Origin: an uncultured Bacteroidota bacterium
Lineage (GTDB): Bacteria > Bacteroidota > Bacteroidia > UKL13-3
Length of the DNA stretch: 62,541 bases
Reading direction: 5' to 3'
NCBI GenBank assembly: GCA_903834625.1
Contig: CAILJQ010000115.1
Span: 1-62,541, forward strand
Positions 45,537 to 55,008 of the stretch are shown here, one piece after another (position 1 is the stretch's first letter; every line of letters begins with the position of its first letter). The notes under the pieces are model-generated. The model did not search any database. It worked only from the letters and a program-made list of their open reading frames with translations, and was not told where the DNA came from. The translations under genes were made by a program, and so were the position numbers.

Positions 45537-48500
45537 TTAGTTATTGAAGATGAGTTTATAGTTTTTCAACTCATTACCTTTCATTACCTGAAGGGTATAG
45601 AAACCAGCAGGCATTCCTTGTAAGTCAATAGTTTTTCTTACCATTCCAGCTTCAAAAGAATTGGCATTTTCTTGGTATACAACTTTTCCTGAAAGGTCAA
45701 CTATGGTAAATGCAATCAATTGTTCTGCCTCGTTTATAAGTTCAACGGTTATATTTCCATTACTTGGATTTGGCCAAACATTTAAGTAGTCATCTGTTCC
45801 AAGTTTAGTTGATCTGTTTTCTTGAGGAGGTGGGGCGGAAACATTCGAAGCAGAAAGAATGATATCTTGGATTTGAACAGCTGAAAGTGCTCTCTTATAA
45901 ATTCTAACATCGTCAATGCTTCCATTCATGTTATAAGAGTTGACAAAAGGGCCAGTAACCGATGATCCAATTGCACCTATTGTATAGTGTCTATTGGCTA
46001 AATCAATGGTTTTATTGGCAACAAATGCACCTGTTGTTCCAGCTACACTTCCATTAAGGTACAGTCGTGTTTGAATTCCATTTTCATATGTTAAGGCAAC
46101 ATGGACCCAGCTACCTGTTGGGTATGAATATATTGGACTTGCAGCAATACCAATACAAACACCAGTATTGTCTGTGAACTGTCCAAACAAACTTTGGTCA
46201 GGAGTTATTTGTAAGGAGAATGCCATGCCGGTTGCTGCATCAGAACCAATGATTGCTCGATCTACCGCATTTGCAGAACCCGTAAAGCTGGCTACTTTTG
46301 CCCAAGCCATTACTGTAACCTCGTTTAGGTTATTGAAATTTGAATTATTTGAAATATTAAAACCTACTCTTCCAGTTCCACTAAAATCATAAGCACTAGA
46401 GGGTGTGCCATTTCTATCATTTATTGAGGTAACAGCATTTGGAGACCCTGGTGATACGATGGTTCCATTAAAACCATTTCCACTAAAATCGTTTGCATTT
46501 CCATTAAACCTATGCCATGAAATTAGGTCGGCAGAAGGATCGCTGTTGTAGGTGCTGCCAATATTATGAACAAATACATCCCAGTTTCCATTAGGTGGAA
46601 GAGGTTGTACTTTTGTGTTTACGTCAAAGCCACCAAAACTAGCTGTTGTGTTAAAATATCCAGATATGTATGTGTTATTAGGAATAATAGCAAAAATACC
46701 TCGAGCGGCATCATCTAAAGGTCCACCAAATCTTCTCGCTACATTTAAAATACCTGTATTAGAATAGATAGCCACAAAAATGTCTAAGTTTCCAAGTGAG
46801 GTAAGGGTTTGTGCATCAAAATTTGCTAATCCACCAAAGCTACCAGTGATAAATACCTCTCCATTGGTTCCAAGATCAACACCTGAAGTAATATCTTGTG
46901 AAGCGCCACCTTGTTGTTTTACCCACTGAACAGTTCCATTGGCTCCTGTAATTTTAACCAAATAGCCATCCGTTATACCCGCAGAAATGAGGCTAGTTGA
47001 CCCAAAAGCAACGGTATTGCTAAATGCGCCCACCATATATACATTTCCGTTTGCATCAATATCTAGGAACATTCCTTTATCATCTCCCGTGCTACCATAA
47101 GCATTTGCATACTGAGGATTTCCTGATGCATCAAATTTCACCAAAATGGCGTCTGCACTGCCTGAGTAGGTTGAATTCACAGTACCAAAGGAAGCTGTAC
47201 CTTTTATCTCACCACAAGCATAAACATTATTATTTTGATCTGCCCCAATACCAAAGGCAAAATCGTATCCAGGAGATCCACCACCTTTAGCCCAAACCAA
47301 TGTACCAGAAGGGTTATATTTGGCAATTAATAAATCACTGTTACCATTGGTGGTAATAGAAGTGCTTGTACCAGAGAAATTGGTTGTTCCAGAATGGAAG
47401 CCACCAACCAATAGATTTCCTGTGCCATCCATGGCAAGGGCGTTTGCAACATCTTGACTGCTGCTGCCAAAAGATTTAGCCCAAATAGCATTACCTGAAC
47501 TAGAGTATTTGGCAATAAAACCGTCATCAGAACCCGCAGAAACAAGTGATATGGTATCAAACGTTGCGGTATTTCTGAACGAACCAACAAGGTATGCATT
47601 GTTACTTGCGTCTAAAACAACTGCAGCAGAGGCATCGTCACCTACACCACCTGCTAATTTTACCCATAACAAGTCTCCCGTTGAATTATATTTGGCTAAG
47701 AAAATATCATTTGAATTGGCCACGAGTTCAGTTAATCCAAAGTTTACATTTCCACGAACAGTGCCGGTTACAAATACATTTCCTGAAGCATCAACAGCAA
47801 TAGAACCAGAAGCATCGGCTTCCGAACCTCCGGCTGTTCTTGGCCAGTTTGCAGGTGCAGTTTTTACAGTGTATGTGCAAGGCCCAGTGGTTTTATAGGC
47901 AATTTCAGTTGTACTGGTGATATTGTTAAATAATGAGTTGTATTCATAAACGGCGAAATGATAATTGGTATATGGCATTAATCCAGTTATTTCTACTGAG
48001 TTACCTGTATTGCCATTGTATACTACTTTTTGTCCTGAGCCTAAATCTGTGCCTAATGTAAAGTTTGTATTTGCTGGGTAAGTAACATTATCAGCAGGGA
48101 CGAAACTTACTGGTAAAGATTGGCGCATAACAACAATTCTATTACTTCCATTTCCATTGGTCCATTTGAAACGAATGGAGTTATTATTCTCAACTGATTT
48201 AGGGTTATAAGCACTTACGCTTGGGGGTTGTAGGTTAGCATCTGTCTTTTTGGAACCAACTAAAATTGGGTTAGTTAAATAGGCAGCAGAGTTTAAGTTT
48301 GAACCTATTATGTTGTATTCAACAACCATATAAGTATAAAATGTGTTAGCTAATAAGCCTGTAACTGGAACATTATTTCCAATTCCATTGTATAATACTT
48401 TGGCATAATAATTTCCAGTCAGTCCATTTAATGTGCCTCTTACCATTAATTGAGAACCACCTGTACTTGAGAAATTAGAATTTGCCGAATAAGACATTCC

Positions 48501-51500
48501 ATTAGTTGCATACACATTGGTAGGTGTGAAAACTCCTTGAATGCCAAGAAGCATTCTTCTGTTACCATTTCCATTAGCACTCCAAAGAACCTGGGTTATG
48601 CTAGAAGTTAGATTGCTAAATGAAATACCTGAGGCTGCAATGGTTGGAGGAGTAGCCATTGCAGGCGTAGTTACATTTCCAACTGCCGGATTGATTGTTT
48701 TATAACTGATTAAATTATTAAATTGGTTGAACTCAAATACTGCAAAGTGATAGGTTACTCCAGGGCTTAAATTAGATACAACTAATGAGTTTGCAGAGCC
48801 TTTGTATAATGCAAAGTTGTTATTTCCAACAGGAGCAAAATTGAAAACGGAATTTACTGAATAATTGGTGTTTGGAAGAGGGGTAAAATCAACGGGGCTG
48901 CCGCTCTTTGCAACTACTAAGCAGCTATTTCCATTTCCTCTTGTCCAATTCATCACAATACTGTTTTGGTTAACTGTTGGAAAGGAGATTCCAGTGGCTG
49001 AAAGAGTAGGGGTTGGGAATGCTAAGGTTGTACCTGTGCCATTTAAAGGACTTGCTCCATACATGGTGTTAATGCCATTACCATTGTATTCAATTACCCT
49101 AAAATAATAAGTAGTTAATGGATTCAAATTTGTGATGTTAGCAAAATTTCCAGTACCATCATATACTACGAAACCGCCACCTATCATAGCTCCAGATCCA
49201 TAGCTTCCATTTGCACTATATGATAATCCACTGATAGGAAAAGCTGTTGGATAACCACCTATTTTTGCAATAACTATTCGTCTTTCACCATTTCCTTGCG
49301 ACCAATTTACACGCATGCCATTGAAAGTAGTATTACTTATGAAAAAATTTGAAGAGGTGGCCGTTGGTGGCGATGGAGGCGTGTAATTGAGCGTTCCAAC
49401 ATATTTGAATTCAGAGTTTGGAATAGTGACAGTAAATCCACCTGAGAATAAATATTGGTTATTAAGAAAGGAAACAGAACGGGCATTGTTATAGGTAAGC
49501 ATCAGGTTACTGCTAACTCCATTAATGAGTGAAAATGATTTGATACCTGCTTGATCAACATATTCAATGCTTTGACCAAATTGTTTCACCATATTGTTAA
49601 CTGTTGAAACCTCAGTATTTCTTGTATTTAAATTTCCTGATAATACATTAACAACTGCTAACCCACCTAAGCCCGCAGCTCCATAGTTGAATGTATTGGC
49701 AGGGTTAAAGACCGTTTGTGAGAATCCACTTGGGAATGCACCAGCAATAGCAATACGGTTTGCATCAACTTGAATGATGTCATTCACTATAATACTAGAG
49801 TTTGTACCAATAATTCTTGCATCAAAATTTTGAGCCACTCCACTCGTAATATTTAATTTCGCTAATTTATTTTTTGGTGAAGTAAATAGTCCTCCTACAA
49901 AAACGTCGCCACCAATAATTTTTACCGTTTTCACAGCTGCAATATTACTGACTGAACCTAAGCTAGGGATAAAGGTGGTATTGACAACCGCCTGATTGTT
50001 GGAAACGTTAAGCTTCACAAGAAATGTTCTTGGAGTCTGAACTCCTGTTAAAACATTGGTAACAAGATTAAAATCCCCTCCAACAAAAATGTCGTTTCCA
50101 TTATTTGTGATAGACCTTACAGTATTGTTAAAGGTTAAATTGATAGTATTTACAAGGTTTCCTAAAGTATTTACAACAGCAAAATTATTCCTACTTATGT
50201 TGTTTACTGTTCCAAATGCCCCTCCAATAAAGATGTTAGTTCCAACCACATGTATGACATTTACGGCAGTAACACTCGTTATTTTTGCAGCAAATGATAT
50301 AGGTAACCCAGTGGTTGAATTTATTGCTGCGATGCCTTGTGCATGTGTATGAATAAACTCAGAAAATTGTCCTGCAATCATCATTTGTGTTCCAAATACT
50401 CCAACAAAGAAAACTTGCCCATTTGGATCAGGTTTTACCGTTGCAGAAAGTGTTGGACTTGTGGTTGACGGGGATAAATAGAATGCCAAATTTGAACGTC
50501 CTTGTCCACCAATGGAAAAGAAGTTCCCACCAACAGACAACAAATTTTGGACAAAACTTAATGAATTCACTTGTCCACTTGGATTTGGACTCCAAGTAGC
50601 ATGTACCTGATTTGTTCCTAAAGTTACTAAGCCCAAATTTAATCTACTATATAAAGGAGAACTCATACTTGATCTCATATAGGTAAATAATCCTCCTATG
50701 AAAAGGTTATTTCCTATTACTGTCATGGCATTAACCGATGTTCCTATAACCATCACATTAATGGGAGCAGGGCTATTATTTGAGAGATTAATACCCCCAA
50801 AGTTGCTTTTGGCTATATTATTAACAAAGGCTATATTGGTTCCTCCGTAGTATAAAATTCCATTATGAGCAGCAAAACAGTTAACAATTGCAATGTTTAA
50901 TGACCCATTAACATTGGTACTACTAATTCCTGGATTCCAAGAATCTACTATTTGTGAAGGGATATCGTATGTTAATATGGATTGGTTGTTCCCATTCCTA
51001 AAAAATTTACCCCCAAAATAAAGCTTGGTCCCATAAAAATAAGCACATCTTGCATCTCCTGCAATGTTCAAGTTGTCATATACATTGGTTGCTAAATTTA
51101 CCCTAGTAACACCCGTTGAACGCAGAACATATAACTTACCGCTGTTAATAATTAGGTCGTTTACAAAACCCAAATTACTATTATTACCAACTGGGGTTAC
51201 AACATTTGCTGAAGATATTCTAATTAGGTTATAGTAATTACTAGTACCATTAGAGTAAGAAAATTGTCCCCCAACATAATAACCGCCAGCCCCATCAGAA
51301 ATTACCTTTCTTATGGTTCCATTAATTTTTTTGTAGGTATTATTAACATTAAGCTGAAGGTTAAGACTATTATATCCAACCAATGGACCAGTTTTACTAT
51401 TTATACTAGTAAAATTTCCCCCAAAATAGGTAACTCCTGCGGCAGAAGTTTGGGTAAGAACATCTCCATTAAATCTTAAGCCACCATTAAATATTGTAGG

Positions 51501-51572
51501 AGCTTGGCCGCTAACAATTGTCCCAAAGCAACTGAAAATAAACAGTAGCAAATAGGTAAAGAATTTATTCAT
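45537..51572 (-). CDS. Giant T9SS cargo protein: propeller, Fn3-like, SBBP propeller, LamG, sorting tail
   Basis: The 2011-aa protein has a signal peptide (1-22). Residues ~25-740 form delta-60-like blades (YYVGGQFSYSNGT, NIFIGGAFGTVNN, DVFVGGLFTS). Four Fn3-like modules start near 751, 874, 997 and 1124. Residues ~1250-1670 form a second propeller of SBBP-type repeats (SIAVDASGNVFVTG, AMDGTGNLLVGGFHSG). A LamG/concanavalin-like domain covers ~1684-1900 (LISWHRFNGNANDFSGNGFNG). The T9SS type A tail is at ~1920-2011 (NVWPNPSNGNITVEL). It is likely displayed on or released from the cell surface. A full promoter lies upstream. Confidence 0.82.
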   Translation of the reverse strand: MNKFFTYLLLFIFSCFGTIVSGQAPTIFNGGLRFNGDVLTQTSAAGVTYFGGNFTSINSKTGPLVGYNSLNLQLNVNNTYKKINGTIRKVISDGAGGYYVGGQFSYSNGTSNYYNLIRISSANVVTPVGNNSNLGFVNDLIINSGKLYVLRSTGVTRVNLATNVYDNLNIAGDARCAYFYGTKLYFGGKFFRNGNNQSILTYDIPSQIVDSWNPGISSTNVNGSLNIAIVNCFAAHNGILYYGGTNIAFVNNIAKSNFGGINLSNNSPAPINVMVIGTSVNAMTVIGNNLFIGGLFTYMRSSMSSPLYSRLNLGLVTLGTNQVHATWSPNPSGQVNSLSFVQNLLSVGGNFFSIGGQGRSNLAFYLSPSTTSPTLSATVKPDPNGQVFFVGVFGTQMMIAGQFSEFIHTHAQGIAAINSTTGLPISFAAKITSVTAVNVIHVVGTNIFIGGAFGTVNNISRNNFAVVNTLGNLVNTINLTFNNTVRSITNNGNDIFVGGDFNLVTNVLTGVQTPRTFLVKLNVSNNQAVVNTTFIPSLGSVSNIAAVKTVKIIGGDVFVGGLFTSPKNKLAKLNITSGVAQNFDARIIGTNSSIIVNDIIQVDANRIAIAGAFPSGFSQTVFNPANTFNYGAAGLGGLAVVNVLSGNLNTRNTEVSTVNNMVKQFGQSIEYVDQAGIKSFSLINGVSSNLMLTYNNARSVSFLNNQYLFSGGFTVTIPNSEFKYVGTLNYTPPSPPTATSSNFFISNTTFNGMRVNWSQGNGERRIVIAKIGGYPTAFPISGLSYSANGSYGSGAMIGGGFVVYDGTGNFANITNLNPLTTYYFRVIEYNGNGINTMYGASPLNGTGTTLAFPTPTLSATGISFPTVNQNSIVMNWTRGNGNSCLVVAKSGSPVDFTPLPNTNYSVNSVFNFAPVGNNNFALYKGSANSLVVSNLSPGVTYHFAVFEFNQFNNLISYKTINPAVGNVTTPAMATPPTIAASGISFSNLTSSITQVLWSANGNGNRRMLLGIQGVFTPTNVYATNGMSYSANSNFSSTGGSQLMVRGTLNGLTGNYYAKVLYNGIGNNVPVTGLLANTFYTYMVVEYNIIGSNLNSAAYLTNPILVGSKKTDANLQPPSVSAYNPKSVENNNSIRFKWTNGNGSNRIVVMRQSLPVSFVPADNVTYPANTNFTLGTDLGSGQKVVYNGNTGNSVEITGLMPYTNYHFAVYEYNSLFNNITSTTEIAYKTTGPCTYTVKTAPANWPRTAGGSEADASGSIAVDASGNVFVTGTVRGNVNFGLTELVANSNDIFLAKYNSTGDLLWVKLAGGVGDDASAAVVLDASNNAYLVGSFRNTATFDTISLVSAGSDDGFIAKYSSSGNAIWAKSFGSSSQDVANALAMDGTGNLLVGGFHSGTTNFSGTSTSITTNGNSDLLIAKYNPSGTLVWAKGGGSPGYDFAFGIGADQNNNVYACGEIKGTASFGTVNSTYSGSADAILVKFDASGNPQYANAYGSTGDDKGMFLDIDANGNVYMVGAFSNTVAFGSTSLISAGITDGYLVKITGANGTVQWVKQQGGASQDITSGVDLGTNGEVFITGSFGGLANFDAQTLTSLGNLDIFVAIYSNTGILNVARRFGGPLDDAARGIFAIIPNNTYISGYFNTTASFGGFDVNTKVQPLPPNGNWDVFVHNIGSTYNSDPSADLISWHRFNGNANDFSGNGFNGTIVSPGSPNAVTSINDRNGTPSSAYDFSGTGRVGFNISNNSNFNNLNEVTVMAWAKVASFTGSANAVDRAIIGSDAATGMAFSLQITPDQSLFGQFTDNTGVCIGIAASPIYSYPTGSWVHVALTYENGIQTRLYLNGSVAGTTGAFVANKTIDLANRHYTIGAIGSSVTGPFVNSYNMNGSIDDVRIYKRALSAVQIQDIILSASNVSAPPPQENRSTKLGTDDYLNVWPNPSNGNITVELINEAEQLIAFTIVDLSGKVVYQENANSFEAGMVRKTIDLQGMPAGFYTLQVMKGNELKNYKLIFNN

Positions 51573-51607
51573 AGTAAAAAAAATTAGTTTTAAAGGAATT
51601 TAATTAC

Positions 51608-51638
51608 CAAATCTAATACATATAAAATTGGCAATCAA
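51608..51638 (-). promoter_or_regulatory. Promoter of the 2011-aa gene
   Basis: Minus strand: TTG (51636-51638), 20 bp, TAGATTTG (51608-51615), an exact Bacteroidota promoter 35 bp before the ATG. It probably drives the envelope-protein block 37408-51572. Confidence 0.65.
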
Positions 51639-51699
51639 TACAAAAGGCAGAAATATTCCAAGTAGGAAAGTCGAAATTAACTACCTAAAATTAGGCATT

Positions 51700-52140
51700 T
51701 TAAAGACTAACTTCGTAAGTTTCGGGTACTGTAGGAATGGCATTAGGAATGCTCAAAATATTCCCTTCTAGATCAATCCACTGATAGCCAACTGTTTGGC
51801 CTTTTTTACTTACCTTGATAAAAATAGAATTCATTTGAGGGAATTCTTGATTGATTTTTAAATAAGTATTCATTTGCTGATTCGGAATTATTTCTACTTC
51901 AGCATACCAAATGTTTTTTTCAATCAAATAGCTTGCTTTCAAAAACATTCTTTCATCAGATTTCAGGTACCCATCTATAATATCAACAGAAAGGATGCTG
52001 CCATCTCTCCCCTTTTCAAATCCTGCATAAATTTTATAGAGCGAGGTAAAATCTTCTTTGAAGATATTTGGAGTAGATATTTGAGTTTGGGTATTCATTG
52101 AATTCATCATAGCTAACGAATACAAAGCTAATGCCTTCAA
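51700..52140 (-). CDS. Hypothetical protein, unknown family
   Basis: The 146-aa frame has no clear signal peptide; the first ~15 residues are hydrophobic (MKALALYSLAMMNSM), and any of four Met codons there could be the start. The rest alternates strands and turns (KGRDGSILSVDIIDGYLKSDERMFLKASYLIEKNIWYAEVEIIP). I do not recognise a family. It lies between cysS and the 2011-aa gene on the same strand, with 54 bp to cysS. A small secreted or cytoplasmic protein cannot be told apart here. Confidence 0.55.
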   Translation of the reverse strand: MKALALYSLAMMNSMNTQTQISTPNIFKEDFTSLYKIYAGFEKGRDGSILSVDIIDGYLKSDERMFLKASYLIEKNIWYAEVEIIPNQQMNTYLKINQEFPQMNSIFIKVSKKGQTVGYQWIDLEGNILSIPNAIPTVPETYEVSL

Positions 52141-52194
52141 ATCACTTCTATGTTACCAAATATTTATAGTTTGATACCACTTAATAAATTATTA

Positions 52195-53658
52195 CTACAA
52201 GATATTGTATTGTGTGCCTTCCTTGCCATCCTTAATCTCAATGCCTAAATCTTTCAATTTATCTCTGATAAAATCGGAAGTGGCAAAGTCTTTTTTACTT
52301 TTGGCTTCGTTTCTTACACCTAAAACCATTTGCATCAAACCATCTATCTTAGCTGAACCAGCTTGCTCTTCATGTTTTAGTCCAAGTACTTGAAATACAA
52401 TTGTATGCAAGAAGGATGCTAAATCTAACTTATCCTCTTCAGTTAAGCTTTCTTTTCCGTCGTTAACCAAATTGACCAAACGTGCCAAATCAAAAAGTTC
52501 TGCAAGGGCAATTGGTGTGTTAAAATCTTCATTCAAAGCCGCATATACCTTTTCCTTTATCTCGGTTGTAGAGAAGCTACTTTTACTGCTTGTTTTTAAA
52601 TTTGGTAATAACTTGCAGGCGTTTAACAATCGGGCAAGGCCTTTCTCAGCAGCTTGTAGGGCATCATTCCTAAAGTCGAGGGTACTTCTATAATGAGCTT
52701 GCAACATAAAGAAGCGAACGGTCATTGGACTATAACCTTTATCAAGCAATGGATGTTTTCCGCTGAATAGTTCTTCAGGTAAAAACGAATTCCCCAAACT
52801 CTTACTCATTTTTTGGCCATTAACAGTAAGCATATTGGTATGAACCCAGTACTTGGCAGGTTGTGTATGATGGCATGCTAAGTTTTGTGCAATTTCATTG
52901 GTATGGTGGGTTGGAACCAAGTCCATTCCACCTCCATGAATATCAAATTCATTGCCCAAATATTTAGAGCTCATGGCAGAACATTCTATGTGCCACCCAG
53001 GAAAACCTTCTCCCCACGGACTTTGCCACTTCATTAAATGCTCAGGTTTGGCTTTTATCCATAGGGCAAAATCAAGCCTCCCTTTTTTTTCATCTTGTCC
53101 GTCTAGTTCGCGTGTATTGTTTAATAGCTCATCTAGGTTACGATTTGATAAAGCAGTGTAATTATGTTCTTTGGAGAATTTTTCTACATCAAAATAAACA
53201 GTTCCATTTGTTTCATATGCATATCCATTAGCAAGGATTTTTTTGGTCATTTCAATTTGTTCAATGATATGACCAGTTGCAGTTGGCTCAATGCTCGGTG
53301 GAAGGGTGTTAAACTGCTCCAATACCTTATGAAAATCGAGGGTATATCTTTGCACGATCTCCATGGGTTCAACCTGTTCTAACTTGGCTTTTTTAGCAAA
53401 TTTATCATCTCCTTCATCCCTGTCTCCCTCAAGGTGTCCGGCATCTGTGATGTTTCTAACATACCTTACTTTGTAACCTAAATGGGTGAGGTATCTAAAA
53501 ATAATATCAAAAGAAATATAGGTTCGGGCATTGCCTAAATGTGCATTGCTATATACTGTTGGTCCGCAAACATACATACCCACATAGCCAGTATGTAAAG
53601 GTTTAAAAATGGAGCTTTCCTTTGTAAGGGTATTGTATATTTTAAGTTCAGAATTCAT
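52195..53658 (-). CDS. cysS: Cysteinyl-tRNA synthetase
   Basis: The 487-aa class I synthetase has the HIGH-type motif in YVCGPTVYSNAHLGNART (~28-46). Zinc-site residues lie in CGPTVY, GWHIECSAM and the HHTNE block. The KMSKS motif is in GQKMSKSLGN (~285). The C-terminal helical and anticodon-binding parts complete it (ending GIEIKDGKEGTQY). It charges tRNA-Cys. It is the last gene of a tight minus-strand set with pth, the flippase and the deacetylase (30 bp gap). Confidence 0.96.
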   Translation of the reverse strand: MNSELKIYNTLTKESSIFKPLHTGYVGMYVCGPTVYSNAHLGNARTYISFDIIFRYLTHLGYKVRYVRNITDAGHLEGDRDEGDDKFAKKAKLEQVEPMEIVQRYTLDFHKVLEQFNTLPPSIEPTATGHIIEQIEMTKKILANGYAYETNGTVYFDVEKFSKEHNYTALSNRNLDELLNNTRELDGQDEKKGRLDFALWIKAKPEHLMKWQSPWGEGFPGWHIECSAMSSKYLGNEFDIHGGGMDLVPTHHTNEIAQNLACHHTQPAKYWVHTNMLTVNGQKMSKSLGNSFLPEELFSGKHPLLDKGYSPMTVRFFMLQAHYRSTLDFRNDALQAAEKGLARLLNACKLLPNLKTSSKSSFSTTEIKEKVYAALNEDFNTPIALAELFDLARLVNLVNDGKESLTEEDKLDLASFLHTIVFQVLGLKHEEQAGSAKIDGLMQMVLGVRNEAKSKKDFATSDFIRDKLKDLGIEIKDGKEGTQYNIL

Positions 53659-53688
53659 AAGTGATAACTATGGCGCAAAAATACAATT

Positions 53689-54993
53689 TTATTCGAATAA
53701 GCCTTGATAAACCTGATCCCAATCTTGCCATCCAGATTCTATATCGAAGCTTGAATTATGCCAAATGCTAATGAATTCACCATTTACTTTTTGCACTTCA
53801 CTTTTCAATTTTTTGATTAAGTCAATAGCTTCTTGAGGGTTTAGGTTCAAACTATTTTTTAAGGTTACATCCATTAAACAAGGTGAGTGAACCCAAATAT
53901 CTAAAGTTTTATTTTTAGGCAGATGAAAAAATTGAAATGGAAAACAGGTAGATGCCCTAAACCCAACTTGAGAGGAATAGGCTAGGCTATAATCGTTTTT
54001 TATTCCTAATGTTTCCATCCATTCATAGCTTTCTGGAAGTCTAATTTTAAGAAAATGGTGTCTTGATAGGATTGGTTTTGAATGAAACAATTTCTCAAAT
54101 AAGGTATGCTCCTGTTTGTATACTTTGGCATTAATTCCTGCTTTGTATGAAGGATGAATTCCACATAGGTTGTGCTGCTTAAGTTTGTTTATTAATTCAA
54201 GCATTTCAAGTGATTGTGGAGCTATGTTTTTATCATGTCCACCATAGTCTGCCAAGAGGAAAAAAAAGTAGGTTTTTATATTCTTTACAGAAGGATATTT
54301 CAAGAGTGAGTCATAGGTATCATATGGATCTTCTGCTGGAGGATGCAGGGCTTTGTTATCTGGTTTTTTTCTCAACCAAGACCCTAAATATTTTTTTGAT
54401 TTTTGCCAAAATGACAAGCCTTTGTATTTGTAGGCAAAGTCAATATCAATGGTATTAAGTTGCGTATATTTTGGAGAAGTAAAAGATAATTCTGGGTATT
54501 GTTTTTTGAGCAGGAGTGCAAATTGGTTCAGCCAAATATCTACCAAAGGTAATTGTAAAAAGTTTTGTTTACATGCAAGGCTATCTTCCGGTTTGAACCT
54601 ATTATGTTCATCTTTTTTACTCAAAAAATATTCTTCATACCTGCTTAACAAATAAAAGCTAGCAGAGAGGATATCAAATGGAAGATGTATGGTATGTTTC
54701 CTAAAATCTGGTATTTCCTGAAAGGATGTTTCAAAGAATAGAAAATGCCATGGCTCTGCGGGTATTACCTCAATTTGTTGTGGTCTAATATTTTCTTCGT
54801 ATAACAAATTTATGGCAGGAATATTTAAACAACCTTCCACAATTTCTGTTCCATAATTGATGCGCAAAGAAGGTGATTTTTCGAAATAGGTTGGGTTGTC
54901 GGTTAATTTGTATGATAAGCCTAACCTTACTACCAAAATTTGGTTGAGAATAAAAATAAGTCGTTCAGATGGATGTGCTGCAAATACAAGCAT
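53689..54993 (-). CDS. Polysaccharide deacetylase-like protein (DUF7033 type)
   Basis: The 434-aa protein matches a Bacteroidota family with an N-terminal DUF7033 part (~1-170; HTIHLPFDILSASFYLLSRYEEY) and a C-terminal NodB-like deacetylase fold. NodB-type positions include TIDIDFAYKYKG (~182), a metal-type GIHPSYKAG (~275) and SRHHFLKIRLPESYE (~315). It may remove acetyl groups from a cell-wall or surface glycan. It has no signal peptide, so it may act inside the cell or on a precursor. It lies between the flippase and cysS (15 bp and 30 bp gaps). Confidence 0.8.
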   Translation of the reverse strand: MLVFAAHPSERLIFILNQILVVRLGLSYKLTDNPTYFEKSPSLRINYGTEIVEGCLNIPAINLLYEENIRPQQIEVIPAEPWHFLFFETSFQEIPDFRKHTIHLPFDILSASFYLLSRYEEYFLSKKDEHNRFKPEDSLACKQNFLQLPLVDIWLNQFALLLKKQYPELSFTSPKYTQLNTIDIDFAYKYKGLSFWQKSKKYLGSWLRKKPDNKALHPPAEDPYDTYDSLLKYPSVKNIKTYFFFLLADYGGHDKNIAPQSLEMLELINKLKQHNLCGIHPSYKAGINAKVYKQEHTLFEKLFHSKPILSRHHFLKIRLPESYEWMETLGIKNDYSLAYSSQVGFRASTCFPFQFFHLPKNKTLDIWVHSPCLMDVTLKNSLNLNPQEAIDLIKKLKSEVQKVNGEFISIWHNSSFDIESGWQDWDQVYQGLFE

Positions 54994-55008
54994 AGCGCAA
55001 TGTACGAA

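Noticed and set aside
37408-51572. Possible defence or toxin island
   Set aside because: No nuclease, toxin, or restriction motif; all four genes are envelope proteins with signal peptides or T9SS tails.
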